Of a stretch of DNA of 64,000 bases, positions 44,081 to 54,079 are shown piece by piece. The notes under the pieces are model-generated. The model was not told the DNA's origin, searched no databases, and worked only from the letters and a program-made list of their open reading frames with translations. Within the stretch, counting starts at the first letter, position 1. Each line of letters starts with the position of its first letter. A program made the position numbers and the translations under genes. The stretch is taken from contig CAXIPT010000001.1 of the NCBI GenBank assembly GCA_964030475.1, positions 9,334,086 to 9,398,085 on the forward strand. The letters run 5' to 3'. This DNA is from Tethya wilhelma. Its lineage: Eukaryota; Porifera; Demospongiae; Tethyida; Tethyidae.

Positions 44081-47046
44081 ATGCATGCCTGTAAACTATG
44101 CTCTTTTTTGTGCAGTTCTAAGTTACTCTTGCTAAAGCACAAGTGAATCTCATTCTACAGAAATTAATTTCAAGCATATGTGCAATATCAATGGCTGTCC
44201 TTCTTTTTCTTCATATTGATAGTTTCTATCACATGCTAATCGTAAGCATTATAATTGGAAGGATGAGTTTGAATTGTCCTCTACGAATGTCTTTAGTGAA
44301 GAAACAAGTGATGAAGATGATTACCATGAAGTTTCAAGTAATGAAGGTGATCTAAGCCCCAGACATGATGATATAAACAGTGACTCCGATGATGAAACTC
44401 TGGCCAGCTCTGACTCAGATGATTGTATAGGATCTGACAATGAACGTGAACCAGCTACTGGTAGTGTTGTTGGTGATGGAAGCAGTAATATTGATCTTCA
44501 AAAAACTGCAGCTTTATATCTTCTTACTTTGAAAGAAAAGTTTAAACTTACCCAAACAGCCATAGATTTTTCAATGTCTTCTGTTAAAGCTATATTAGGT
44601 TCTGTAGCACAAAATCATATTGATCCATTTTCTGGCCTTGAAACGGAGCATCTTCAAAACAAGTATTATATGGAACACTTTGGTCTAGTGGTAAGTTTTA
44701 GATATTTAAAGGCAGAATGATAATATATATAGCTACACACTGATCTATGACATTAATTTAACATACATGCATGTAGGAGCCAATATCAATTGAACTGGGA
44801 AGAAAATGGGCCTACCAAAAGTATGGCCGAAAACGATCACTAGTAGAAGTGAAGGATACTTTTCAGTATGTACCTCTGATTGAGAATTTGACAGCTCTTC
44901 TGCAGAATAGAGAAGTCCACTCTGAGGTTCGTATACTGATACATCTTATGATGCACAAATGTTCATGTTACCTGCAAAAATGGGCTTGCTTGGTGATAAT
45001 GTTACTGCATGTGTTCATAAAAATCTTCGTCTTCACTCATGTGTATATAGGTTATAAAAAGTCATGCTAGAACTGATGAATATTTGGAGGATTTTTGCGA
45101 TGGTTCTCTCTTTAAACGGCATGAATTTTTTTCAACTCATATTAATTCTCTACAACTTATTATTTATTTTGATGAGGTTGAAATCTGCAATCCAATTGGA
45201 TCTCGCTGAGGCATCCATAAACTAGGTATATGATCATGCAGTATTATAAAGTTTTAATGTACTGTGCATATAATATTTGTACTTCCATGCAGGACTATTT
45301 TATTATGTTCTTGGAAATCTTAACCCAAAATTGAGATCTGGACTAAAAACAATTCAACTAATTGCATGTGTTACGAACAGAAACATTAAAAAGTATGGAT
45401 TTGACAAAGTTCTTCAGCCGTTCATTGATGATGTCAACAGACTTGCAAAGGTGTGAGGCACATTCGTTGTGTTTTATATTGTGCTCAAACATGATCTTGT
45501 ATACAGGACCATTAATTCATGCATGGTTGTATGCATTAGGGTGTAACAGTTACTATTGATAAAGCTCCAGTCGTTCTTCGAGGGACTGTTTTGGTGATGC
45601 TGGCAGATACTTTAGCAGCTCACGCTATTGGTGGATTCAAACAGGGTGTGGGTTTTTCACTTCGGAAATGTCGTGAATGTTTGGCTACTGCAACTACAAT
45701 GAATGAAAAAGTGAGCATATAGCACTATGCATACCATGATACTATCATAAATAACTGTAATAATCAACCTCTATAATTATTCTAAATATATAGTTCAAAG
45801 AAAAAGAGTTTGTTCTCCGAGATCCTGCATCGTACAATTATCATTGCTCACTCTTGAAAGGTCCGCTTGCATCAGAGCACTCAGTCACTTATGGAATAAA
45901 CAATGAAAGCCCATTGAATGATTTTTTTCATGTGGCCAATTCACAGTTACCACAGGATATCATGCATATCCTTTTGGAAGGTGCACTTAAGGTTAAATTA
46001 AAACTTCTCATTTCACACTGTGTTGATGAAGAGTTTTTTACAATTAATTTTCTAAATGAAAGAATACGCTGCTTTTCCTTCAGTCCTGAAGAAAATAGAG
46101 AAAAACCAACCCCAGTGTGCGAAGATGGTTCACTACATCAATCCGGTATCTAATATGACAATACTATGCAATCTCGCTTTGCATGATGCGTTAGTGTTTA
46201 ATTTTTTTTTTACTCCAGCATCCCAAATGTGGGTTTTGAGTCGCTACTTTCCATTGATTGTAGGAGATAAAGTTCCCGAAGATGACCCACAGTGGGAATG
46301 TTTCATAATTCTGTTGCAAATTCTTCAAATTTGCACGGCACGGATTATTTCACCTGGACTTGCTGGACACTTAGAGGCTCTAATTGCAAGTCACCATGAA
46401 AGTTTTGTAGAATGTTACCCTGGCATTCGACTTATACCTAAACAACACTACATGGTACACTTCCCTTCATTGCTACTCAAGTAAGTATATACACCTGTAC
46501 ACAGTGACACATGTATACAAGAAAATTTGATAATTTTTAACAATTTATTCAGACTTGGTCCACTAATAAATGCTTGGTGCATGCGAATGGAGGCCAAAAA
46601 CAGCTATTTTAAATCAGTTGCAAGGATCGGAAGTTTCAAGAATATATGTTATAGTATTGCAAGGAGACATCAAAGGCTTATGTGTGCCCATCTTCAGAGT
46701 TCAAACTTTTTCTCGCAAGAAGTAGAATGTGGCTCAGGTACAAATAATTTATTAGAGGATTTAGTATGCATATCATTAATAATAACCAAACATATTATTA
46801 TATGTAATTTTATCCAACATGCACACACATGCTTTGTCTCTATTACAGTTTCAAGTCCAACTATTTTGAGTGCTGAGATGAGAGAATTTCAACAACAAGT
46901 TCGACATTTTCTGCCTGCACTAGGTGATGATGTTTCTGTCTACAGGTATGCGTACTGATTATGAGTGCATGCATATGCATACTGGCATGTGTATACAATG
47001 TTAAGGACATCTGTTTGTATGTGTCACAGCATACATGAGTACGTGA

Positions 47047-47089
<43 letters not shown>

Positions 47090-47111
47090 TGTGTGAGAGT
47101 GTGTGTGTGTA

Positions 47112-47168
<57 letters not shown>

Positions 47169-47560
47169 GTGTGCATGTGCGTGTGTGTGTGTGTGTGTGG
47201 CATGTAGGGTTTACATTTATGACATGTAAGTTTGTGTTAACTCTTGATGATTTATCTGCAATTAATTTACTATCATGTAATATTTTATATACAGGCCAGA
47301 ATGGATCAAATCAGGTGGTGAAGTTTATCGTCAAATGGCATTTGTTGACATTGACTGGCAAATTGACAATGACCTCCCTTTGTTTGCCAGAATTGAAGAA
47401 ATAATCATGTTGCAGCACATAGTTTTCTTTAAAGTACAGAAATTTTTTACACTTGGTATTAGTCTTCATTTAAATAGCTACTGTTTAAAATGTAAGAGTT
47501 ATAGTGATACTAAATTTGTTAATTTCTCTACTCTTAAGTCACTGCATGTTTTCCTTTAAT
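44081..47560 (+). pseudogene. C2H2 zinc-finger / transposase-like multi-exon gene C, with lesions
   Basis: The fingers CKLCSF ... and NGCPSFSSY ... FLSHANRKH are followed by an acidic Ser/Asp region and LQKTAALYLLTLKEKFKL. Exons: to 44691; 44777-about 44926; about 45054-45225; 45294-about 45450; 45541-45709; 45794-46480; 46552-46736; 46849-46945; 47295-47560. All have good GT-AG borders. Conserved text includes DPFSGLETEHLQNKYY, YFDEVEICNPIGSR, LADTLAAHAIGGFKQG, LPQDIMHILLEGAL, SQMWVLSRYFPLI, PKQHYMVHFPSL and WCMRMEAKNSYFK. The pattern is that of a large uncharacterised TE-associated animal family, with a D-MH motif as in Tnp2/KDZ-type transposases. Lesions: a TGATAG in the second finger, TGA at about 45208, and a frameshift near 46115. 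Confidence 0.6.
47051..47199. repeat. (GT)n/(GA)n microsatellite in a gene C intron
   Basis: Long (GT)n with short (GA)n interruptions fills the middle of the intron between the exon ending near 46945 and the one starting at 47295. Confidence 0.9.
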
Positions 47561-47569
47561 GCTCACCAT

Positions 47570-48370
47570 CTCATTGATGACCCTAATTATTATATTACAG
47601 TACGTTCTCACATACTTAAAATTTAATAATAATTTCTATTTTCAAAATATGTTCAGTAATCTGTTATTGTGTGTGACTGCAATTTTTTTTAAAAATAATA
47701 ATAATTATTATAAACGTTAACATAATTGTGTATAATAATTATATTCACAGAACCCTGGATTCCACCATTCACTAGCGATCCTCCATTCGGCTGAATTATA
47801 TCCATGCTCTATGCATGCTTACATGTGCATGCGCATGCCTGCAAGTATGTATAAAATGATATAATTATATACACAAAAAAAAGCTATTCATGTGCACTTA
47901 AATATTGATATTGAGAAGATCAACAATAATTCATTATAAGTAAAACGTCAAAATAACATTTTACTTAGCAAGTGAACTAGATGTTAAAATAACACATCTG
48001 CAATTTTAACAATACAATTGTGTTAGTACTACAATACAAAGTATTGATAGAACAGTGCTGAAATTACATCAGTACTGCAAAAACTACATAAATATGTAAT
48101 ATACATTTAGAAGTTGTCATTTTAACATACAGAGAATATTTACACATTGATTGTTAATTCAACAATAATTAATGTAGATAATGTAATAAGCTGTCATAAC
48201 AACCATGTAATATTAAATCTACAAATATTTGATAACTTTGACACAAATTTGGTCATTTTAAATATTATTTGCAATAATAAAATTATGTTGTTTTGACATA
48301 ATTATATGCTTAAATAACAAGTAAGATTGTTAGCTTAACACCCCAGTTTTTGCAGTGTAGCTCACCAGAT
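47570..48370. other. Very AT-rich intergenic stretch
   Basis: Rich in TAATAATTATTATA-type runs, with no supported exon. Confidence 0.55.
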
Positions 48371-48379
48371 TGATAGTTA

Positions 48380-48790
48380 AAAAGTAACTAGGCAAGTACT
48401 GAGAAGGTGGCACTCTAAGTCTGTAATTTCCCTCGGTACCATCATTGGTTGGGAGGTCCAAGAGTCAAATACGATCTCTCCACCGCTAGACTTTTTACGA
48501 TCCTTTCTTGATCATTTTCACTATCTGCTATGACAACATGTTCTCCTACTCGAAAAATTAGTCCTTGGTCTATCTCATTAAGTTTTAAGAGCCGAGGATA
48601 CGAGTAAGCTAAATTGTTAAGATCTGTGTCACAGAGTGTTAATTGGTATGTCTTTCTTGATCCAGTGATTTACATCAGCTCTTTGTCGCTGAGTAAGAAC
48701 AAAAGGCTTTGAACCTCCGAGAAGGATACCCCCAGCATACTGTAGCTTCATTTCTTCACTTAAACCATCGAACTTGCAAGCCAAACTGTC
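48380..48790 (-). pseudogene. Unrecognised protein remnant
   Basis: Minus-strand frames read GILLGGSKPFVLTQRQRADV and NHWIKKDIPI, then, in a shifted frame, YPRLLKLNEIDQGLIFRVGE and HVVIADSEND. The consistent coding character across a frame change suggests a decayed gene, probably the C-terminal part of a transposase-type protein. I cannot name the family. It is cut at 48794 by the retroelement terminus. Confidence 0.35.
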
Positions 48791-48793
48791 TTT

Positions 48794-48925
48794 AACATGC
48801 TCCTTCATGTAGCCGCAGGCAACTACGTGAAGGGAGTGTAGCGCAGGCTGTTTTGGGCCAAGAAAGGCGGGTGCTAGGCAGGGTACCGGAGGGATAATTC
48901 TCAGTGGCCATGGTGTCAGGGATTG
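48794..48925. repeat. Extra copy of the DIRS-type element's 3' terminus
   Basis: It starts TTAACATGCTCCTTCATG and is about 95% identical to 49497-49630, the terminal part of the full element. Both copies share the same outer breakpoint but different outer flanks. This copy ends at an ambiguous base (N at 48926). Confidence 0.85.
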
Positions 48926-48926
48926 N

Positions 48927-49480
48927 TCGCAGTCAAAGCTGGATGAGTTGACTTCATCCTCTGCTTCTAAAGAGGATCGTTTACGAAGGGTAGTACACTA
49001 CTGGTTATCACACTGTCCATATGCATCATGGCGATGGTTGATTTGGAGTCTTGAGCATAAAACACTGCTTGAAGTTTCAGACAAGATTGAGTCATATGCT
49101 GAAGAGTCAACTGGTGTGTAAGTGCTTTTTATGAGTATAGGTATTGCTGTTGTTTACAGTTTTTTCTTTGCTACTGCTATTAAAATTTTCTCTTTCTTTT
49201 ATTCTATAATTATAGATGCCACTCTTACAGTCAAGAATGTGTCAACTGTTATAGACAATGTGCCAATCCATAAAACTAGACAACTGCTTAATATACCATC
49301 TTGCAGGGAGAATGAATTGCTATGGAGTGGTACTAACAATGAGAAAAAGAAAGCACTTGTTTCATATTGGTTAAAGAAGTCACCTTTTTCTTCATGGGCA
49401 GCCTTAGCTGCCACACTGTGCAGCTATCAAGAATGGAAAGCACTTGAAATGGCTAAACCCTTCATTCCTACTCAAAGTCA
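48927..49480 (+). CDS. Two tandem sponge-type death-like modules, partial gene
   Basis: The first exon piece (to about 49116, GTAAGT donor) encodes RLRRVVHYWLSHCPYASWRW, then LLEVSDKIESYAEESTG. After an intron ending AATTATAG at 49215, the second exon encodes TRQLLNIPSCRENELLW, KKKALVSYWLKKSPFSSWAA and ALEMAKPF. The repeated YWL-x3-P-x2-SW motif with helical flanks is the death-like module I know from many demosponge proteins, usually in innate-immunity-type or signalling architectures. Both ends are cut: by N at 48926 and by the retroelement at 49497. Confidence 0.55.
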
Positions 49481-49819
49481 GTGTATACTACTGGTTAACA
49501 TGCTCCTTCATGGAGCCGCAAACAACTACGTGAAGGGAGTGTAGCGCAGGCTGTTTTGGGCCAAGAAAGGCGGGTGCTAGGCAGGGTACCGGAGGGATAA
49601 TTTTCAGTGGCCATGGTGCCAGGGATTGTCAGAGTTGGCCAAGATGCCATGTTACCAGCGCCACGATGCACTCCACTGGGCTTGCCCCACCTGATCAGCG
49701 GTCACGTTACTCTGCCATGATGCCGCAATGGTACCCCCCCAAAGCACCGCCAAATAACTCCTGCAGCCATTAAGCATTACAGACAGATACACTAATATGT
49801 ACTACTTTACCTCGCTGAC

Positions 49820-50771
49820 TTAAGGTAGACTGGTGGAGGCCATGGTGCCTGCTGCTCGAAGGATTGGTTCAGTTGGTTGGCGAACGTAGGTCTTGTAGGC
49901 GTCACTGGACCACCTACCGAGGAGTTGGATCAACCAGTCAGGCAAGCCCGCTGCAGCTGCTGTGGTAGCTGCACCGATTCTAAAACTGTGAGTGTTGAAG
50001 TTGCTGGGGTCTAGCCCTGACGCTGAAAGTAGGTAGGACATGTGAGAATGAAAACTCGGGCGGGTGAGGAACGAGCCGTCGGGAAATGTGAACAATGGTG
50101 TAGTGAGAGTAGAGTTGGTACGATAGGCAAGGAATTTCTTCATGGCTGATACTGGGCAGATTGAGGTCTGTGTGGCACCAATGAGGAGGTGAGTACCTTG
50201 TTTGCTTTGGTCCGTCTTAGATGCTTTGATGACAATTCTCATACCATTTTCCTGCGGCAGGAGGTGGATATCTGTGGCACACAAATGAATAGTGGGGTCA
50301 AAGGTAGTAGCAGTTGGTGTGCAAAATTCGGCAGAACGCAAGAAACCAAAGAAAGCCAGGGTGCAAGCTGCCCAGAGAAGACGTTTCACGTGAAGTGAGA
50401 GGTTGGTGCTGGCTGCTAATTGATTCTTGATGGCCTTCAGCATGTCCACAGAAACAGGTTGGCGCGTGGGTGGTTTACTGCCTTGAACGTTGAGAATTGC
50501 TCGTAACAGATAGCGAAGAAGAGGGGCATCTGCTGTTGGGTCACGGTACCCCTGCTCGATGTGCCAGAAGCGGATTGCTGCCATGTACAGTTTAATGGTG
50601 CCATGTTGCACACCTGCAGTGGCCAAATCAGCACAGAACAATCGAAGTGTGATTTCAGATGTGGGCAGTGCTTGGAAGGCATGTTCCGAACAGAAATTGG
50701 TAAAACGAGTGATACCCGACTGGTAGGAGCGGCGTGTGGATGGTGCAATTGCGTGATGTTGATAGTGGAGT
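49820..50771 (-). CDS. Tyrosine recombinase of the DIRS/Ngaro-type element, intact
   Basis: The frame opens upstream of its first ATG (50641), with APSTRRSYQSGITRFTNFC as the N-terminal core-binding start, so translation probably begins by overlap with the RT frame. Catalytic motifs: FFGFLRSAEF (Arg I), IVIKASKTDQ (Lys), NTHSFRIGAATTAAA (His-x2-Arg) and LLGRWSSDAYKTYVR (final His replaced by Trp, and nucleophile Tyr). It would integrate the circular cDNA without an integrase. All key residues are present. Confidence 0.85.
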
Positions 50772-50781
50772 AACTGTTGTA

Positions 50782-52270
50782 CTAATCTAAGAGGAAGAGG
50801 TGTAGCGGTATTTGGTCCGGAGTTGGTGATGCCTCGGGGGCGAGCTGGTTGAAACGGTGGACCTGCATGCGTGAAAGAGCATCGGCTATGTCATTGTTGG
50901 TGCCTGGTATGTGTGAAATGCGTATAGTAAAGTTGCCTTTGGCTGCAACAAGAAATACTCGGCGGACAAGAGCCATCACGATTGGATCCTTGCTAGATCC
51001 TTTCTTCCATATCTCAACTACCGCTGCGTTGTCGCAATGGAAGGAGATGCGTCTCTGTTGCCAGTTGCTGCCCCAAATAACGCAGGCGAGATAGATTGGG
51101 AAGAGCTCCTTCCAGACAATAGAGAGAGGTTGCAGGTGGGGAGGCCAGTGGCCATCGAACCAGCGGCCCTGCCAATAGGCACCAAAACCAATGGAACCAG
51201 AGGCATCTGTATAGAGATCCATCTGTGGGGAGTTGGACCATGAGGCTTCAATGAACATAGAGGTGCCATTCCACGTGGGGAGGAAGTCTTCCCACCAAGC
51301 AAGATCAGCTCGGGCTTCTTGATTGAGGTATATATGGTAATTGGGGCTGGTTACTGTGCAAGAGAGGTCAATGAGTCGTCTGAGGAAGAAACGTCCTGCC
51401 GGTACGACTTTACAAGCGAAGGCCATCTTACTTATGACAGACAGTAGCTCGCGTTTAGTAACCTTCCTCTTACTGTGCAATGACTCAAGAATTGCGATGA
51501 GGTCCTGTAGCTTGTCAACTGGGAGCCGGGCTTCCATAGCCACCGTATCCAGTTCAATGCCGAGGAAGTCGAGGCAGGTTGTGGGGCCTACCACTTTGGC
51601 AGGTTTCACGGGGGCACCAAGTAATGCACAGAGTAACAACATTGTCACCACATTGCGTGCGCATGTATCTTGTCCAGGTGGGCCAGCAGTTAAAAAGTCG
51701 TCAAGATACCTTAGCAGCCACTGGATGTCGTAGTTATACCGAAGTGCCCACTCGATAGCTGCTGCAACAAGATTGAATAAGTACGAGGAGGAACGAAGAC
51801 CAAACGGAAGGCATTTATCAAAGTAGTATTGCTTCTTCCAATGAATACCCAGGAGTTCTCGGTCTTCAGGGCGGACTGGGCAGATGCAGAATGCGTCTTG
51901 AAGGTCAATCTTGGCGAGGAGAGCACCGGGTCTTAGTGAATTGCAAATGGCGATGGCATTGTCTATTGTCGTGTAGCGAAGTGAAAATGACTCTTTGTCT
52001 ATGAAATCGTTGATTGCTTGGCCGAATGGGGCAGAAAGATGGTTGATTAGCCGCCATCCGCCTGACTTTTTTGCTACTACTCCAAGGCCAGAGCAGCGTA
52101 AGTTGGGGAGGGGTGGGGTGGGAAAGGGTCCTGCTAGGCGGTTTGCTTTGCATTCCTTGTGGAGATTTTGATCTACTATGTGTGGATGAGAGTCAGACGA
52201 TGCCAGGTTAGCAGACACGAGGTGTGACCGAGGTCCGGTGTAGCCAATGTTGAAGCCGTGAGTTAGACTA
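50782..52270 (-). CDS. Reverse transcriptase-RNase H of the DIRS/Ngaro-type element, intact
   Basis: RT motifs: SGLGVVAKKSGGWRLINHLS, LAKIDLQDAF (catalytic Asp), LPFGLRSSSYLFN and LLRYLDDFL (YLDD). RNase H: DLYTDASGSIGFGAYW (Asp), ELFPIYLA (Glu), FHCDNAAVVEIWKKG (Asp) and HIPGTNNDIADALSR (His/Asp). The first ATG is at 52218, but the same frame is open upstream to about 52270 with HGFNIGYTGPRSHLVS, a conserved start in this family, so the true N-terminus is probably upstream. The stop at 50782 overlaps the recombinase frame. Confidence 0.87.
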
Positions 52271-52272
52271 TA

Positions 52273-53640
52273 TTATACCAGGTGAGAGACATACCTTCTG
52301 TCAGGGTGAAGTGCTAGTTCGCGCTCAAACTCGAGCGGTCGTAGGGGGGTGGTTATTTCAGTTAGAGTGGGTGGGTTGCATGCGAAAAAGAGGGCAGAGC
52401 CTCTTTGCATGCGGGCCACCACACAATTGGCAGAGATGTCGACGAGGGCAATCGGCCCCTTTTGTGCAGTTGAGGTTGTTGTAGTTACGACAAATCTCGG
52501 CTTGAGCATTTGGTTGGGAAGTTGCGGCTTGGATCTGTGGGTTAGGTGGGTAAGGGACAGTCGGCTGTTGGTAGGTGGGGGGGGGGGTTCGGTGGCTGTG
52601 TTGGCTTTGCTTGTAGGCGAGGGCAGTTTCGCGGGAAGTGGTATAGACTGCCACAGCCTGTGCATGGGACACGTTGCTGCCTTGGCGTGGCAGATTGTGT
52701 GGGTGCTGGTGGGCTACGTGTTGCATTGGCTGGTGTGGATGTGGTAGTGGGACCTGGGTCCGAGAGAAGCTTGGATGTCCACAGTTCGAGGTCGACTGTA
52801 TCCCACTTTCAAGTGGGGTACTGCGCCATGTGCATACGAAAAGCAGCATCATAATTCAGCCATGCTTTGGTTGGGAATGACCGTGCCATGTCGCACACGT
52901 GGCGCTGATGGGTGACCAGCTCTAGTGCGCGAGTAGGGTGAGCATGCACATAAATGGTGAGGAATATATTCCATGCTTCCAGCCAGAATGGCAAGGAGTC
53001 AACAGAGCGCTTAGTGGGCCTATGTGATGGAGAGGCGGAGGTAGATGGGAGAGGCTCAATGTTGCCATCATGTATAACTAAATGAATTTGTGACTTGGCT
53101 GGAAGCGAGGATTTGAGATCGTTCAAGATCTCGTCAAATGGAACAAACTCACCATGCAGAGGTGATCTTCTTCCTGAGGCGGTCTGACAGTGGGGGGAGT
53201 TCAGGAATGTGTGATGGTGATGTTTGTGCTGGGGTTTGGATGCTGGAGTGTGGGGTGGTAAGTTGTAACTGCTGGGGTTGGTTGATGGTGGTGGCCGACT
53301 GCGGAGTGACAGCAGTTTGCTGGGTGGAAGCAGTGATTTGCTGGGTTGTACCAGTGGCCGGAAGCGCTGGACCTGAGGCTGTTGAAAAACGGTCATCCTG
53401 AGCCATGTGTTGGGCAATTTGCTGCTGCACCAATTCAGTAATGAGTTGTGAAAGATGAGGTGGTACTGAGGGTTTGTCTGTAGAGTCTGTGTTAGTTGTG
53501 GACTGCTCCGCAGATTGAGGGGGAGGGTGGAAAAACTCGTACAAGCGGGCTGCTCGTACTGAGCGCGAACCCATGAGGACAAGATGGTTCTGTTGCAGGT
53601 GCAGGTTCACCACATCTGGGGAGTTTCATCAGTTGGTCCA
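52273..53640 (-). pseudogene. Gag-like ORF with two zinc knuckles, broken in three places
   Basis: N-terminal part (frame at 53149-53613): LSQLITELVQQQIAQH, then Gln/Thr/Pro-rich sequence to SDRLRKKITSAW. After a frame change near 53150: FVPFDEILNDLKSSLP, LPFWLEAWNIFLTIYV and AWLNYDAAFRMHMAQY. After an in-frame TGA (about 52812): WDTVDLELWTSKLL and a CCHC knuckle, CTGCGSLYHFPRNC. After an 11-base G run (52577-52587 on the plus strand) the frame shifts again into a second finger, CRNYNNLNCTKGADCPRRHL and CQLCGGPHAKRLC. The homopolymer shift may be a sequencing error or slippage; the other lesions look real. Confidence 0.65.
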
Positions 53641-53739
53641 TGGACATCTGTGATGGGTCCACCTGGCTAGATTCCTGGGGCACGTGGCCCGCATTCTGTG
53701 CTCAGTCGTGAAGTAGGTTTCTTAGCTCGTGATGTTTAC

Positions 53740-53890
53740 TTGGTCTTAGGCATACTGATAGGCTATTGACGAGAACAGACTCACTGGCAACTGACAGGCT
53801 AGTGACAAGAACAGTCTCAGTGGCGAAACGAGAAAATGACAGGCTATTAACAAGAAACAGACTCCCTGGCAAAATACACGTAGAGAGAAC
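53740..53890. repeat. Three imperfect tandem units of about 48 bp
   Basis: Units begin GATAGGCTATTGACGAGAAC, GACAGGCTAGTGACAAGAAC and GACAGGCTATTAACAAGAAA, and each ends (AGAC)TC-CTGGCAA-type. It lies at the 5' side of the DIRS-type element and could be part of its 5' non-coding region. Confidence 0.65.
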
Positions 53891-54079
53891 GCACCTGACT
53901 ATTGCGCATGCGTAGTGACCACGTGGTTTACCTAAGTACTGATCTCTGACCCAAGGCAGACAATTAGACCAGTCCCATGTTAACTGAGGTTTACTACCAT
54001 AAACCACCATTTCAAAGTCATCGCTTGTTTTTCTGATTTGGCCTCAAGGTAAGGGGCAGACGATAAGGCTCTGTTTCAT

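Larger units (their letters stand above)
49497..53700 (-). mobile_element. Ngaro/DIRS-type tyrosine-recombinase retrotransposon
   Basis: The order on the minus strand is Gag-like (53640-52273), RT-RNase H (52270-50782) and tyrosine recombinase (about 50771-49820), then a 3' non-coding tail ending at TTAACATGCTCC (49497). Gag-RT-RH-YR order without a methyltransferase fits Ngaro-like elements better than DIRS1. The element is visibly GC-richer than its surroundings, which argues for recent arrival. The 5' boundary lies between about 53640 and 54010 and I cannot place it exactly. Split direct repeats could not be confirmed. Confidence 0.75.

Noticed and set aside
45208..45210. TGA in gene C as a selenocysteine codon
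   Set aside because: Other lesions (TGATAG and a frameshift) occur in the same gene, and I saw no SECIS-like element; simple decay explains it.
51014..52747. Many overlapping open frames on both strands in the DIRS-type element
   Set aside because: The GC-rich sequence lowers stop-codon density. Only the frames with RT, RNase H, recombinase and zinc-knuckle motifs are supported.
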